From a bacterium (GTDB taxonomy: Bacteria; Bacillota; Bacilli; Lactobacillales; Streptococcaceae), in assembly GCA_905221085.1 (NCBI GenBank), contig CAJNBT010000007.1, positions 62,001 to 126,000 of the forward strand: DNA of 64,000 bases. The letters run 5' to 3'. The position numbers were made by a program, and so were the translations under genes. Positions 46,654-56,151 of this stretch are shown in pieces; positions within the stretch are counted from its first letter, which is position 1, and each line of letters opens with the position of its first letter. Below the pieces are notes generated by a model. The model ran no database searches and was not told where the DNA came from. It saw nothing but the letters and a program-made list of their open reading frames with translations.

Positions 46654-47328
46654 TTATTTAACGTAGACAATCCCCAACTTTCCAAAAGCCACATCTCCAC
46701 GGATAATCAAGGTTTTGCTTGTTGGGGCTAGAGAAGTATCTGCCTTGGCTACACCACAGAAAGTTTCCACCTTCAAATCAACTCTCCAATGTTGGGGAAC
46801 ATAGATAACTGCATTGCCAAAACCAACTTCCACTTTCAGTGTTGCGCTATCACCTAACATCTCTGCATTGTCATAATATATCTTGGCATTGCCAAAACCA
46901 ACTTCAACTTGGTCTTCTACCAATTCTTGGTCTTGCTTGTAGAAAGTCCCAGTCCCAAAAGCGACTTCCTTATCTGTAAGAATGGTCTTTTCACCATCAT
47001 ACCACCATTTTTTTCCATTCCAAGTTCTGTTAGAATGAGTGAGTGCACTGACACCCATTACGATTAAAATACTAGCCCAAAATAAAGACTGATTTGGAAT
47101 CGGTAAAATATCATAAAAGTGGTTAGCAATCATGAGGGCTACTAGAGCTGTAAAAGAGGCTGAAGTTAAGTGGCGACGCAACAAAGCTCCAACTGATTGG
47201 TAGGCAAAAAAAACAATACCAATCAAGGGCCAAATTTGCCCTCCCAGAGAAGGGATTCCAAAATTTCCTTGTAACAATATTATAGCTGCAAAAATAAGCA
47301 ACACAATACCAAATGCTTTCTTTTTCAT
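46654..47328 (-). CDS. LiaF-like membrane protein (partner of LytTR regulator)
   Basis: 224-aa protein. Four hydrophobic segments in residues 1-100 (FGIVLLIFAAIILLQGNFGI, IWPLIGIVFFAYQSVGALL and others), then a beta-rich cytoplasmic or surface domain with repeats of EVGFGNAKIYYDNAEML / EVGFGNAVIYVPQHWRV / GVAKADTSL, the DUF2154-type pattern also seen in LiaF. LiaF inhibits an envelope-stress system in Bacillus. Here the partner is a LytTR regulator four bases upstream, not a LiaRS pair. Confidence 0.85.
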   Translation of the reverse strand: MKKKAFGIVLLIFAAIILLQGNFGIPSLGGQIWPLIGIVFFAYQSVGALLRRHLTSASFTALVALMIANHFYDILPIPNQSLFWASILIVMGVSALTHSNRTWNGKKWWYDGEKTILTDKEVAFGTGTFYKQDQELVEDQVEVGFGNAKIYYDNAEMLGDSATLKVEVGFGNAVIYVPQHWRVDLKVETFCGVAKADTSLAPTSKTLIIRGDVAFGKLGIVYVK

Positions 47329-47332
47329 GTTC

Positions 47333-47779
47333 TTACCTCATGTTTCTTAGATTTTCTTTTAGGAGGGATTGGTAATGCCGTGAGACATGAACCTCCTTGT
47401 GGGTTTGATAAAAGGAAATGGTGCCCGTTCCTGAAAAGGACTTGTCCACCGAATAGACTTGCCGAATATTAGCGATCGTTGACTTGGATACCCGACTGAA
47501 ATAGCGAGGAAGGATAGCCTCTAACTCATAGAGTTTAAGCCGAACTTCGTAGGCATCTTTCTGGGTATGGGCGTAAATCTTGTTCCCTTCTGTCTCAAAG
47601 AAGAGAATTTCCGACAAGTCCAGATAATATTCACCTGTTCCCTTGTAAAAAATCAACCTCGGAGACTTGGACTCTTGCAAGAGGCGCTGTAAATCCGCAA
47701 TCTCATCTGTCAAAGTCGCTGCCTTGATGATAATTTCAGTTTCCTCTAAATTGCTGTCAATTTCGATTCGTAACTTCAT
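47333..47779 (-). CDS. LytTR-domain DNA-binding regulator
   Basis: 148-aa protein lacking a receiver domain. The C-terminal LytTR domain occupies about residues 45-145: LDLSEILFFETEGNKIYAHT, YEVRLKLYELEAILP, FSRVSKSTIANIRQVYSV and HVSRHYQSLLKENLR. Such stand-alone LytTR genes paired with a membrane protein act as autoregulated systems in streptococci and related Firmicutes. The membrane protein gene follows at 4 bases and may hold the regulator at the membrane. Confidence 0.9.
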   Translation of the reverse strand: MKLRIEIDSNLEETEIIIKAATLTDEIADLQRLLQESKSPRLIFYKGTGEYYLDLSEILFFETEGNKIYAHTQKDAYEVRLKLYELEAILPRYFSRVSKSTIANIRQVYSVDKSFSGTGTISFYQTHKEVHVSRHYQSLLKENLRNMR

Positions 47780-47892
47780 TCCATCTCCTTTCTGACTCTA
47801 CTATATCAAAGCTAAAATAAGAAAACAAGAGCAAAAAAGCAAGTGGTTACTTTAGACTCGTAAGTGGTTGTGGAACTCCCTTAACTTACAGG

Positions 47893-48408
47893 TCAACATA
47901 GAAAGAAAATCACACCACACACAAGGGCACAAATATAACCAACTAGAACATCCTTAGGAAAATGCACTCCACCTAAGACTCTCACTAGACCGAGGAGGGC
48001 TGATAAGACCAACAAGATAACCCCTACAGATAAACTAGCATGAAAGCAAGCCATGGAGATAATGGTTGCTGAAAAGACATGTCGACTGGGCATAGACTGA
48101 CCAGGACTATCTCTGTCAAGCAAAGGTTTAATATCCCATTCCTCATAAGGCCTAGGGGCATTGATTTTCTTACGAAGAAAGGACAAAATCACAAAACCTG
48201 ACGCTGGGATAAACACATAAATCAAGATTTGTCTCCCAAGTCCTTCTTGGAAATAGGTAGTGGCTAATAAGGCTATATAAACTATAGGCATAACTACGGT
48301 CATGAACCGATTGAAAGCTCTTAACAGTCTCAGAAAGATAGGCTTATTTTCAATCTTACCAGCAATATGGTTATACCATTCTTGATAATTTTTCATATAT
48401 TTTCTCAT
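47893..48408 (-). CDS. PAP2-family membrane phosphatase
   Basis: 171-aa membrane protein with KKINAPRPYEEW near residues 84-95 (motif 1), SMPSRHVFSATI near 113-124 (motif 2; PSRH instead of PSGH) and RVLGGVHFPKDVLVGY near 146-161 (motif 3). The substituted Arg in motif 2 occurs in part of the family. Probably a lipid-phosphate phosphatase. Second member of the family in this window. Start is uncertain: ATG at 48408 or 48393, both with weak binding sites. Confidence 0.88.
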   Translation of the reverse strand: MRKYMKNYQEWYNHIAGKIENKPIFLRLLRAFNRFMTVVMPIVYIALLATTYFQEGLGRQILIYVFIPASGFVILSFLRKKINAPRPYEEWDIKPLLDRDSPGQSMPSRHVFSATIISMACFHASLSVGVILLVLSALLGLVRVLGGVHFPKDVLVGYICALVCGVIFFLC

Positions 48409-48460
48409 CACTTACTCACATTTTGCTTATAGGGAAGCACTTGTCTTCTAGTATAGTGCA

Positions 48461-48487
48461 GAAAAAGAAGGCCGTCAAGCCTTCTTT
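48461..48487 (-). terminator. Terminator of MarR-ABC operon
   Basis: AAGAAGGC, loop TTGACG, GCCTTCTTTTTC on the minus strand. Confidence 0.9.
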
Positions 48488-48491
48488 GGGT

Positions 48492-50252
48492 TTATTCTTC
48501 TGCTTCATCTTCTGTAAACTGACTGTTGTAGAGGTCAGCATAGAAGCCAGCTTGCGCCATCAGCTCATCATGATTTCCTTGCTCGATGATATTTCCATCT
48601 TTCATGACGAGAATAAGATCAGCATTACGGATAGTAGATAAGCGGTGGGCGATGACAAAGGAAGTTCTGCCTTCCATCAAACGGTCCATGGCTTTCTGGA
48701 TTAATTCTTCCGTCCGAGTATCAACAGAAGAAGTCGCCTCATCTAGGATTAAGAGTGGCGCATCTTTCAGCAAAGCACGAGCAATGGTCAAGAGTTGTTT
48801 TTGCCCGATAGACAAGGTTACTGTATCGTCCAAGACAGTATCATAACCATCTGGTAGGGTCATAATAAAGTGGTGAATCCCTACAGCCTTGCTGGCTTCG
48901 ATCATGCGCTCATCACTAATCCCCTTTTGGTTATAGATGAGATTGTCTCGGATAGTACCTTCAAAGAGCCAGGTGTCTTGCAAGACCATTGAAAAAGCAT
49001 CGTGTACTTCTGAGCGCTTCATAGCCTTGGTATCCACACCATCGATGCGGATACTTCCCTTATCAATCTCATAGAACTTCATCAAAAGATTGACAATAGT
49101 TGTCTTACCAGCCCCAGTCGGTCCGACAATGGCAACCTTTTGACCTGCATGAGCTGTCGCAGAAAAGTCATGAATAATGGTTCGCTCTGGTGTATAACCA
49201 AAGGAGACTCGATCAAAGACTACTTGACCTTTCATATCGCTCAATTGTCTTTCTTTATGGGATTCATCTTCCATTTCCTCTTCAGCTAAAAATTCAAAGA
49301 CACGTCCCATGGCTGCACTAGCCTGCTGCAAACTAGTAATCCCTTGGGCAATTTGTGAAAGAGGCTGAGAAAAGATACGAACATAGGCCATAAAGGCAAC
49401 GATAATCCCGATACTAATCTGCCCATTCAAGGCCAAGGCTGCACCAACGATAATCACCAAGGCATAGCTAAAGTTCCCAATAAACATCATAATCGGCATC
49501 ATAATCCCTGAAATAAACTGAGATTTCCAGATACTGTCATACAGACGATGGTTTAATTTCGCAAATTTTTCTTTCGTGCTCTCGATAGCATTGTAACTGG
49601 TCACCACATTATGGCCAGAGTACATTTCCTCCACATAGCCATTGACAGCTGCCAAATCCTGTTGCTGACTCTTAAAAAAGCCCTGGGATTTGCCCATAAA
49701 GACAGACACGAAAGCAAAGCCAACAAAAGTTGACACAACCGTCACCAAGGCTAAAATCCAGTTCATCCCAAACATGGTTACCAAGACTGCTACGACCAAT
49801 AAACTAGATGAAAGAACTGTTCCCAGACTTTGATTGAGGGACTGGGCTGCCGTGTCAACGTCATTGGTTACACGAGACAAGGTATCTCCTTGAGAATGTC
49901 CATCAAAATATCCCAATGGTAGGCTATTGATTTTCTCTGCAATGGCTCTTCTCAAACGCTCTGAAAAACGTTGAATAGCTGTTGTAAACAGAAATGCCTG
50001 TAAATAATTTGATAGAAGTCCGATCACATAAATCATGGCTAAAAAACCACCAATAGCTGCAACCGCTGCGACATCCACACTTGTTTCTAGACCACTGGCA
50101 ATAATATTAGTCATTTCCTTGATGCGGGTTGGACCATATACAGTAATGATATTGGATACGATTGTTGCTAGAAAGGCTATCAGAAGGGCAAACTGGAGGC
50201 CTGCAAGATAGGGTTTACTCTGTTTCCAAAGAGACATTTTCTTATTTTCCAT
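48492..50252 (-). CDS. Heterodimeric ABC exporter subunit 2 (consensus Walker B)
   Basis: 586-aa type IV half-exporter: six membrane helices in residues 20-310, then an ATPase domain with Walker A GPTGAGKTT near 376, Q-loop, signature LSIGQKQLLTIARAL near 480 and Walker B LLILDEATSSVD near 502. The signature has Ile for Gly (LSIGQ), while its catalytic Glu is intact. The partner shows the complementary change, as in TM287/288 or BmrCD type heterodimers with one active and one degenerate ATP site. Start ATG at 50252 with AAGGAGG upstream; overlaps subunit 1 by 11 bases. Confidence 0.93.
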   Translation of the reverse strand: MENKKMSLWKQSKPYLAGLQFALLIAFLATIVSNIITVYGPTRIKEMTNIIASGLETSVDVAAVAAIGGFLAMIYVIGLLSNYLQAFLFTTAIQRFSERLRRAIAEKINSLPLGYFDGHSQGDTLSRVTNDVDTAAQSLNQSLGTVLSSSLLVVAVLVTMFGMNWILALVTVVSTFVGFAFVSVFMGKSQGFFKSQQQDLAAVNGYVEEMYSGHNVVTSYNAIESTKEKFAKLNHRLYDSIWKSQFISGIMMPIMMFIGNFSYALVIIVGAALALNGQISIGIIVAFMAYVRIFSQPLSQIAQGITSLQQASAAMGRVFEFLAEEEMEDESHKERQLSDMKGQVVFDRVSFGYTPERTIIHDFSATAHAGQKVAIVGPTGAGKTTIVNLLMKFYEIDKGSIRIDGVDTKAMKRSEVHDAFSMVLQDTWLFEGTIRDNLIYNQKGISDERMIEASKAVGIHHFIMTLPDGYDTVLDDTVTLSIGQKQLLTIARALLKDAPLLILDEATSSVDTRTEELIQKAMDRLMEGRTSFVIAHRLSTIRNADLILVMKDGNIIEQGNHDELMAQAGFYADLYNSQFTEDEAEE

Positions 50253-52011
50253 GTTCCAATTCCTCCTTCGATAGTTGTGAATAGGCAATTTCTTGGTAAA
50301 CTTCGTTATTAGCTAGAAGTTCCTTGTGGGTGCCTTGCCCCACGACTTTACCTTGATTCAAGACCAAAATCAAATCTGCATCCATAATTGTTGAAATGCG
50401 TTGTGCAACGATGAGTTTGGTCATAGATTTTGTTTTCTCTGCTAATTCTTGGCGTAGGACACGATCTGTCTTGTAGTCCAAGGCTGAGAAGGAATCATCA
50501 AAGATGAGTATTTCTGGTTTCCGAGCCAAGGCACGCGCAATGGCCAGACGCTGTCTTTGGCCGCCTGAGAAGTTGGTTCCTCCTTGGGCTACTTCTGACG
50601 CCAAGCCCGCTTCCTTGTCTTCGATAAAGTTCTTAGACTGGGCCAATTCCAAGGCTTGCCACATAGCCTGCTCACTAAGTGGTGTTTCTTGACTCTGTCC
50701 AAAATCTAAATTGTCCTTGACATCACCTGAAAAGAGAACCGCTTTCTGAGGAATATAACCAACCTTGTTGCGCAAATCCTCTAAGGCATAGCCTTGAACA
50801 TTGACACCGTCCACCAGAATTTCTCCTTCTGACACATCGTAGAAACGTGGAATCAGATTGACCAGAGTTGATTTACCAGAACCTGTTGACCCAATAAAGG
50901 CCACTGTTTGACCAGCGTCTGCTCTAAAACTAACATTCTCAATAACCGCCTCCGAATTTGCCGCATAGCGGAAGGTCACATCCTTAAATTCGACCTGACC
51001 TTTGAGGTTTTCATCAGCCAGCTGCACTTGAGCAGGGTTTTGGATAGAAGAATGCAAATCTAAAACTTGATTAATCCGCTTAGCAGAGACCATAGTTCGA
51101 GGAAGAACGATGAAGAGTGCTCCCATGAGAAGGAAGCCCATGACAACCTGCATGGCATAAGACATGAAAACAATCATGTCGCTAAAGAGAGGCAGACGTG
51201 CTATCGGAGTAGCGTCGTTAATCACATAGGCCCCAATCCAGTAAATCGCCACACTCAAACCACTTGAAATCCCCATCATGATAGGGTTCAAAATAGCCAT
51301 AAGACGGTTGACAAACAAATTCAAGCGTGTCAATTCATCATTTGCTGATGCAAATTTTTCATTTTGGTATTCTTCAGCATTGTAGGCGCGAACGACACGA
51401 ATACCTGTTAAACTCTCACGAGTGATACTGTTCAGTTTATCAGTCAGACTTTGAATCAAGGACTGTTTCGGAAAGGCTAGCGTCATCAAAACTGTCGTCA
51501 TCAAAACGTTGACAATCACTGCCACAAGTACGGCCCAGAGCCAGTATTCTGAATGGCCTAAAATCTTCCCAATAGCCCAGATAGCCATAATCGGACCACG
51601 CGTAACCACTTGCAAGCCCATGGTAATCAACATTTGAACTTGAGTAATGTCATTGGTAGTACGAGTTAAAAGACTGGGAATAGAGAATTTCTTAATCTCT
51701 GTCTGCGAGTAATCTAAAACTCGGTTAAAAATATCACTTCTCAGCCTACTAGTATAAGAAGCTGCCACTCTGGACGCAAAAAATCCAACTGCAACTGCGG
51801 ACAAGAAGGCAAGAAAGGACATTCCCACCATCATACCTGCTGGCTGCCATAACTCATCCAAGTTGGTTCCCTGAGTTCCTAGCAAATCAGTGATTTTAGA
51901 GATATAGGTCGGCACTTCCAACTCTAGATAGACCGAAAAGCAGGTAAAGAGAATGGCTAGTAAAATCATCCCCCATTCTTTTCTACTAATTCGTTTGGCT
52001 AATTTCTTCAT
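50242..52011 (-). CDS. Heterodimeric ABC exporter subunit 1 (degenerate site)
   Basis: 589-aa half-exporter: six helices in residues 10-310, ATPase domain with Walker A GSTGSGKST near 368, signature FSGGQRQRLAIARAL near 476 and Walker B ILIFDDSFSALD near 497. The catalytic Glu is Asp (FDDS), so this subunit's own ATP site would hydrolyse poorly. It pairs with subunit 2, likely for drug or peptide export. Overlaps marR by 26 bases; MarR control is expected. Confidence 0.93.
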   Translation of the reverse strand: MKKLAKRISRKEWGMILLAILFTCFSVYLELEVPTYISKITDLLGTQGTNLDELWQPAGMMVGMSFLAFLSAVAVGFFASRVAASYTSRLRSDIFNRVLDYSQTEIKKFSIPSLLTRTTNDITQVQMLITMGLQVVTRGPIMAIWAIGKILGHSEYWLWAVLVAVIVNVLMTTVLMTLAFPKQSLIQSLTDKLNSITRESLTGIRVVRAYNAEEYQNEKFASANDELTRLNLFVNRLMAILNPIMMGISSGLSVAIYWIGAYVINDATPIARLPLFSDMIVFMSYAMQVVMGFLLMGALFIVLPRTMVSAKRINQVLDLHSSIQNPAQVQLADENLKGQVEFKDVTFRYAANSEAVIENVSFRADAGQTVAFIGSTGSGKSTLVNLIPRFYDVSEGEILVDGVNVQGYALEDLRNKVGYIPQKAVLFSGDVKDNLDFGQSQETPLSEQAMWQALELAQSKNFIEDKEAGLASEVAQGGTNFSGGQRQRLAIARALARKPEILIFDDSFSALDYKTDRVLRQELAEKTKSMTKLIVAQRISTIMDADLILVLNQGKVVGQGTHKELLANNEVYQEIAYSQLSKEELEHGK

Positions 52012-52456
52012 TCTCTCCTCCTATTCCCTTGATATTTTCCTGTAGTTGACTGAGAACTTTCTCAAAAATCAGTAATTCATCTTCATCAATGTCTTCCATC
52101 AACTGCTTGTCAATTCGTTCAAAAAAGGCCTTAACCTGCTGCATCTGAGAATGTGCTTTGTCCGTCAAACGAACAAATTTTGCCCGCTTATCGCTAGGAT
52201 TCGCCTCCAATTCCACCAAACCATTTTGCACCATACGCTTAACCAGATTACTAGCAACAGACTTGGTAATATTGAGTTCCTGCTCTATATCTTTAATCAA
52301 GACCAAGTCTTGATTTTTCTCACGATTATCCAAAAAACGTACAACCTGACCTTGAGGCCCACCCATAAATTCAATACCACAACGTTTGGCTTCCTTTTGC
52401 ACCATGAGGTGAATCTGATGACCAAAACGCTTAAAGACTAACATCGGTTTATCCAT
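51986..52456 (-). CDS. MarR-family transcriptional regulator
   Basis: 156-aa winged-helix protein. DNA-binding core: LVLIKDIEQELNITKSVASN near residues 51-70, LVKRMVQNGLVELEANPSDK near 71-90 and RAKFVRLTDKAHSQM near 91-105 (the D-x-R wing is ..SDKRAKFV). First gene of a MarR-ABC-ABC operon whose promoter carries three related operator-like motifs, so autoregulation and induction by the exported drug are likely. Confidence 0.93.
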   Translation of the reverse strand: MDKPMLVFKRFGHQIHLMVQKEAKRCGIEFMGGPQGQVVRFLDNREKNQDLVLIKDIEQELNITKSVASNLVKRMVQNGLVELEANPSDKRAKFVRLTDKAHSQMQQVKAFFERIDKQLMEDIDEDELLIFEKVLSQLQENIKGIGGENEEISQTN

Positions 52457-52482
52457 ACTAACTCCTTTCTAACTATCACATT

Positions 52483-52570
52483 TAGTTCTCCTAGGAACTA
52501 AACAAGTTTCCATGAGAACTATTTTACCATTTTGAAAAGAGATGTCAAGAAAAAGTTTCCTAGAGAACTA
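52483..52570 (-). promoter_or_regulatory. marR promoter with three operator-like repeats
   Basis: Minus-strand TTGACA (52543-52548), 16 bases, TAAAAT (52521-52526). Motif copies on the plus strand: TAGTTCTCCTAGGAACTA (52483-52500, a near palindrome), GTTTCCATGAGAACTA (52506-52521) and GTTTCCTAGAGAACTA (52555-52570). One lies upstream of the -35 and two downstream of the -10, so binding would block transcription. Confidence 0.75.
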
Positions 52571-52582
52571 TTTTCTTGATTC

Positions 52583-52614
52583 AAAAAATCCCAAGTGATT
52601 TTTTCACTTAGGAT
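52583..52614 (-). terminator. yebC terminator
   Basis: ATCCTAAGTGA, A5, TCACTTGGGAT and T6 on the minus strand. Confidence 0.9.
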
Positions 52615-52632
52615 CATATTCTCTAGGTTAAA

Positions 52633-53349
52633 TTAGAACCCATCTACGTTTGTGTAGATCTTTTGTACGTCTTCGTCGTCCTCAAGAACACTGTAAAGTT
52701 TTTCAAAGGTTTCAAGGTCATCGCCTGTCAATTCCACTTCTGATTGAGGAATCATTTCAAGTTCAGTCACTTGGAATTCTTCAATACCAGACTCACGGAG
52801 GGCAACGATAGCCTTGTGGAGGTCAGTTGGAGCTGTGTAAACAGTGATTGTTCCTTCTTCTGCCTCTACATCGTCCACATCCACATCTGCTTCTAGCAAT
52901 TGCTCAAAGACCGCATCCGCATCTTCACCTGAAAATACGATAACACCCTTGTTGTCGAAGAGGTAAGAAACTGAACCTGAAGCACCCATGTTTCCGCCGT
53001 TTTTACCAAAAGCTGCACGGACATTAGCTGCTGTACGGTTAACGTTAGAAGTCAAGGTATCAACGATCAGCATAGAACCGTTTGGCCCAAAACCTTCATA
53101 ACGTCCTTCTGTAAAGGTTTCGTCTGTGTTTCCTTTAGCCTTGTCCAAAGCCTTATCGATAACGTGTTTTGGCACTTGGGCTTGTTTAGCACGGTCGATA
53201 ACGAATTTCAAGGCTGAGTTTGATTCTGGATCTGGATCACCTTTTTTAGCTGCTACATAGATTTCTACACCAAATTTTGCATATACTTTAGAGTTAGCTC
53301 CATCTTTAGCCGTTTTCTTGGCTACGATATTTGCCCATTTACGTCCCAT
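52633..53349 (-). CDS. YebC/PmpR family regulatory protein
   Basis: 238-aa three-domain protein: [20 protein letters not shown] near residues 1-20, [20 protein letters not shown] near 84-103, [20 protein letters not shown] then [11 protein letters not shown], ending in [13 protein letters not shown]. Family members were described as transcription regulators; more recent work on YebC proteins links them to translation of proline runs. It stands alone, with its own terminator. Confidence 0.95.
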   Translation of the reverse strand: MGRKWANIVAKKTAKDGANSKVYAKFGVEIYVAAKKGDPDPESNSALKFVIDRAKQAQVPKHVIDKALDKAKGNTDETFTEGRYEGFGPNGSMLIVDTLTSNVNRTAANVRAAFGKNGGNMGASGSVSYLFDNKGVIVFSGEDADAVFEQLLEADVDVDDVEAEEGTITVYTAPTDLHKAIVALRESGIEEFQVTELEMIPQSEVELTGDDLETFEKLYSVLEDDEDVQKIYTNVDGF

Positions 53350-53445
53350 TAGGAATCTCCTTTTTTCACATTTTAATCTTTCTTATTATAACACAAGTTT
53401 TTTCGATTTTCACTAGAGGAAATGGATTTTATTCAGTAAATCCAA

Positions 53446-54816
53446 CTAGGATTGCACTTTGGTTACCAAGATTGTCTTGCCTTCTTTTATCAAGGGGTGA
53501 CGAAACAGTGAGAAATACAGTTGGATAGTCATGGCAACCCAGATAAGGGGTTCGCACAGGATAACTCCCTTATAGCCCGCCCAAGGGATAATCAAGACCA
53601 CAAAAGCGATTTTCCCGATTAGTTCGATAAAGCTAGAAACCAGAGGAAGGACTTTTTGCCCCAAGCCCTGCAAACAATTGCGATAAATCAACAAGAGACT
53701 CAAAATAGGATAGAAGGCTGAACTGATTTGCAAGTACAGACTACCATTTTCTACCAAGTAACCATCCGTCGAACTAGCCAAGAAGGAAACCAAGGCTGGA
53801 CTGGCAAAAAAGAGGAAGATACAAACAAAAACTGCCCAGGATATACTTAAACGACTGCCGATTCGAAGACCTTGAACAATGCGGTCTGGTCGCTTAGCCC
53901 CAAGATTCTGAGAGGCAAAGGTCGTCATCGAGGCAGAAATAGCGGTCATAGGAAGAAGGGCGAAAGCCATAATGCGTCGAGCTGCCGTCTGGGCACTAAT
54001 AATCACTGCACCAAAGGTATTAACAGAAGACTGTAAAATCACACTGCCGATAGATACAATTGAACTCATCAAGCCCATAGCCAAACCTTGCTCCAAGAGA
54101 TCCGCATACAAGGCCTTATTCCATTTGAAATGCTTGAGCTGAGGGAGTAACTCAGGCACACTCTTACGGATATAATAAAAGCAAAGAACCGCTGATAAGC
54201 CTTGCGAAATGATGGTAGCAAGCCCCGCGGATTGAACTCCCAGATGCAGTTGCGTAATGAAATAGAGATCCAGAACCACATTGACCAAGGCAGAGAAAAT
54301 CAGAAAGCCAAGGGCTGCTAGACTGTCCCCAATTGACCGCAACAAACCTGCAAAGAGATTATAGGCAAAGCTGACACCGACACAGGTCACAATCATAGAA
54401 ATATATTGATAGGACTGGGGAAGAATTTCTGCAGGGGTATCTAGGTATTGCAAGAGTGGATACAATCCAAGAAAGCCCAGCAACATAACTACAATACTCA
54501 AAAGTGCACCTAAAATCCAGGTGGCTGCTACTGCCTCCTTAATTTTAGTGAAATTCCGAGCTCCATAATAGCGGGCAATGACAATTCCCATGCCATTGCC
54601 AACACCAAGTGTAAAGCCTATAATCAGATCAAAAATGGCAGTCGTCGCCCCTACTGCAGCCAAGGAATCTTGACCCAGAAATCGCCCAACAATCAAGACA
54701 TCAGCAGTATTATAGAGCTGTTGAAAAATATTTGATAGCAAGATTGGGAAGGCGAAGCTTAAGAGCGAGGGAAGAATCGGACCATGTATCAGGTCCACTG
54801 TTCGTTTTTTATTCAT
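53446..54816 (-). CDS. MATE family efflux transporter
   Basis: 456-aa membrane protein with 12 predicted helices in two MatE halves. N-half: FPILLSNIFQQLYNTADVLI near residues 19-38 and GRFLGQDSLAAVGATTAI. C-half: SSVNTFGAVIISAQTAARRI. Such pumps export cations or drugs in exchange for H+ or Na+. The DinF gene of the pneumococcal competence operon belongs to this family too, but that gene follows recA and this one follows recA's terminator in the same orientation, so I cannot decide whether it is DinF. Confidence 0.9.
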   Translation of the reverse strand: MNKKRTVDLIHGPILPSLLSFAFPILLSNIFQQLYNTADVLIVGRFLGQDSLAAVGATTAIFDLIIGFTLGVGNGMGIVIARYYGARNFTKIKEAVAATWILGALLSIVVMLLGFLGLYPLLQYLDTPAEILPQSYQYISMIVTCVGVSFAYNLFAGLLRSIGDSLAALGFLIFSALVNVVLDLYFITQLHLGVQSAGLATIISQGLSAVLCFYYIRKSVPELLPQLKHFKWNKALYADLLEQGLAMGLMSSIVSIGSVILQSSVNTFGAVIISAQTAARRIMAFALLPMTAISASMTTFASQNLGAKRPDRIVQGLRIGSRLSISWAVFVCIFLFFASPALVSFLASSTDGYLVENGSLYLQISSAFYPILSLLLIYRNCLQGLGQKVLPLVSSFIELIGKIAFVVLIIPWAGYKGVILCEPLIWVAMTIQLYFSLFRHPLIKEGKTILVTKVQS

Positions 54817-54896
54817 AAGGCTATTATATCAGCTTTCTAGAGGAGCGACAAGAAACAGCAAATCATAACTAATCTGAAAACTTGAACAAAGCAACG

Positions 54897-54923
54897 AAAA
54901 AGCAGTGGATTTCTCCACTACTT
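54897..54923 (-). terminator. recA terminator
   Basis: AGTAGTGGA, GAAA, TCCACTGCT and T4 on the minus strand. It may be read through during competence. Confidence 0.85.
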
Positions 54924-54930
54924 TAACATC

Positions 54931-56097
54931 TTATTCTTCAATTTCAATTTCAAGCTCATCGCCTAGGTCAAGAGTCACTTCTTCATTCACAGAAGCTGCT
55001 TGAACTGCCTCATCTTTTTTAGTTTCAACACCTTCTACAGAAGCTTCTTCTCCATCAATCAAACCAAATTGAACACGGACTTGATGGTCAATTTCATCAA
55101 AGACTTCTGGGTTATCTGCCAAGTATTTCTTAGCATTTTCAGAACCTTGTCCGATTTTCTCATCCTTGTAAGAGTACCAAGCTCCTGCTTTTTTGATGAT
55201 ATCCAAATCGCTTGCGATCTTCAAAAGTTCACCAGTCTTAGAAATCCCTTCTCCGTACATGATTTCAACGAAAGCTTCTTTAAATGGTGGAGCCACCTTG
55301 TTTTTCACGACCTTGATTTTAGTTTCTTTACCGACATTGGTATCTTTTTGGTCACCAGTTCCCTTGATTTGCGTACTTCCACGAACATCCAAACGAACTG
55401 ATGCGTAGAATTTCAGAGCACGTCCACCAGGAGTTGTTTCTGGATTTCCAAACATGACCCCAACTTTTTCACGCAATTGGTTGATAAAGATGGCAATTGT
55501 TTTGGTTTTATTGATAGAAGCACCAAGTTTACGCATAGCTTGGCTCATCATACGAGCCTGCAAACCAACGTGGCTATCTCCGATATCTCCATCAATTTCC
55601 GCACGAGGTACAAGGGCAGCAACTGAGTCGACTACGACAAGATCCACGGCTCCTGAGTCAATCAATTTTCCTGCAATCTCAAGACCTTGCTCTCCTGAGT
55701 CTGGTTGTGACAAGAGCAATTCGTCAATGTTTACACCAAGGGCTGCAGCATAAGCTGGATCGAGGGCATGTTCCGCATCGATAAAGGCTGCAATACCACC
55801 TTCTTTTTGCGCTTGTGCAACTGCATGAAGGGCAACCGTTGTCTTACCAGATGACTCTGGTCCATAGATTTCGATGATACGTCCCTTAGGATAACCACCT
55901 GAACCAAGGGCAATGTCAAGAGCCAAAGAACCTGAACTCATCACTTGCACCTTTTGCTCCGCACGTTCACCCAAACGCATGATTGAACCCTTACCAAAGT
56001 CTTTCTCAATCAATTTAAGAGCGTCATTCAAGGCTTTTTCACGTTCAGCTCCGAATTTTTTTGAAATTTCATCTAATTTTTTTGGTTTTTTCGCCAT
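54931..56097 (-). CDS. recA: Recombinase RecA
   Basis: 388-aa recombinase. Walker [10 protein letters not shown] near residues 79-87, the [20 protein letters not shown] stretch near 93-112, Walker [11 protein letters not shown] near 153-162, L2 loop region with [16 protein letters not shown] near 226-241, and an acidic C-terminus ([13 protein letters not shown]). Strand exchange for repair and for transformation. It follows cinA by 54 bases and shares its SigX promoter. Confidence 0.99.
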   Translation of the reverse strand: MAKKPKKLDEISKKFGAEREKALNDALKLIEKDFGKGSIMRLGERAEQKVQVMSSGSLALDIALGSGGYPKGRIIEIYGPESSGKTTVALHAVAQAQKEGGIAAFIDAEHALDPAYAAALGVNIDELLLSQPDSGEQGLEIAGKLIDSGAVDLVVVDSVAALVPRAEIDGDIGDSHVGLQARMMSQAMRKLGASINKTKTIAIFINQLREKVGVMFGNPETTPGGRALKFYASVRLDVRGSTQIKGTGDQKDTNVGKETKIKVVKNKVAPPFKEAFVEIMYGEGISKTGELLKIASDLDIIKKAGAWYSYKDEKIGQGSENAKKYLADNPEVFDEIDHQVRVQFGLIDGEEASVEGVETKKDEAVQAASVNEEVTLDLGDELEIEIEE

Positions 56098-56151
56098 TCT
56101 ATTCTCCTACATTCTAATGGTCCTCAGACCTGTCTACTATTATATCAAAAG

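Noticed and set aside
48492..50252. LSIGQ signature as a damaging mutation
   Set aside because: It matches the paired FDDS change in the partner subunit, a standard feature of heterodimeric exporters.
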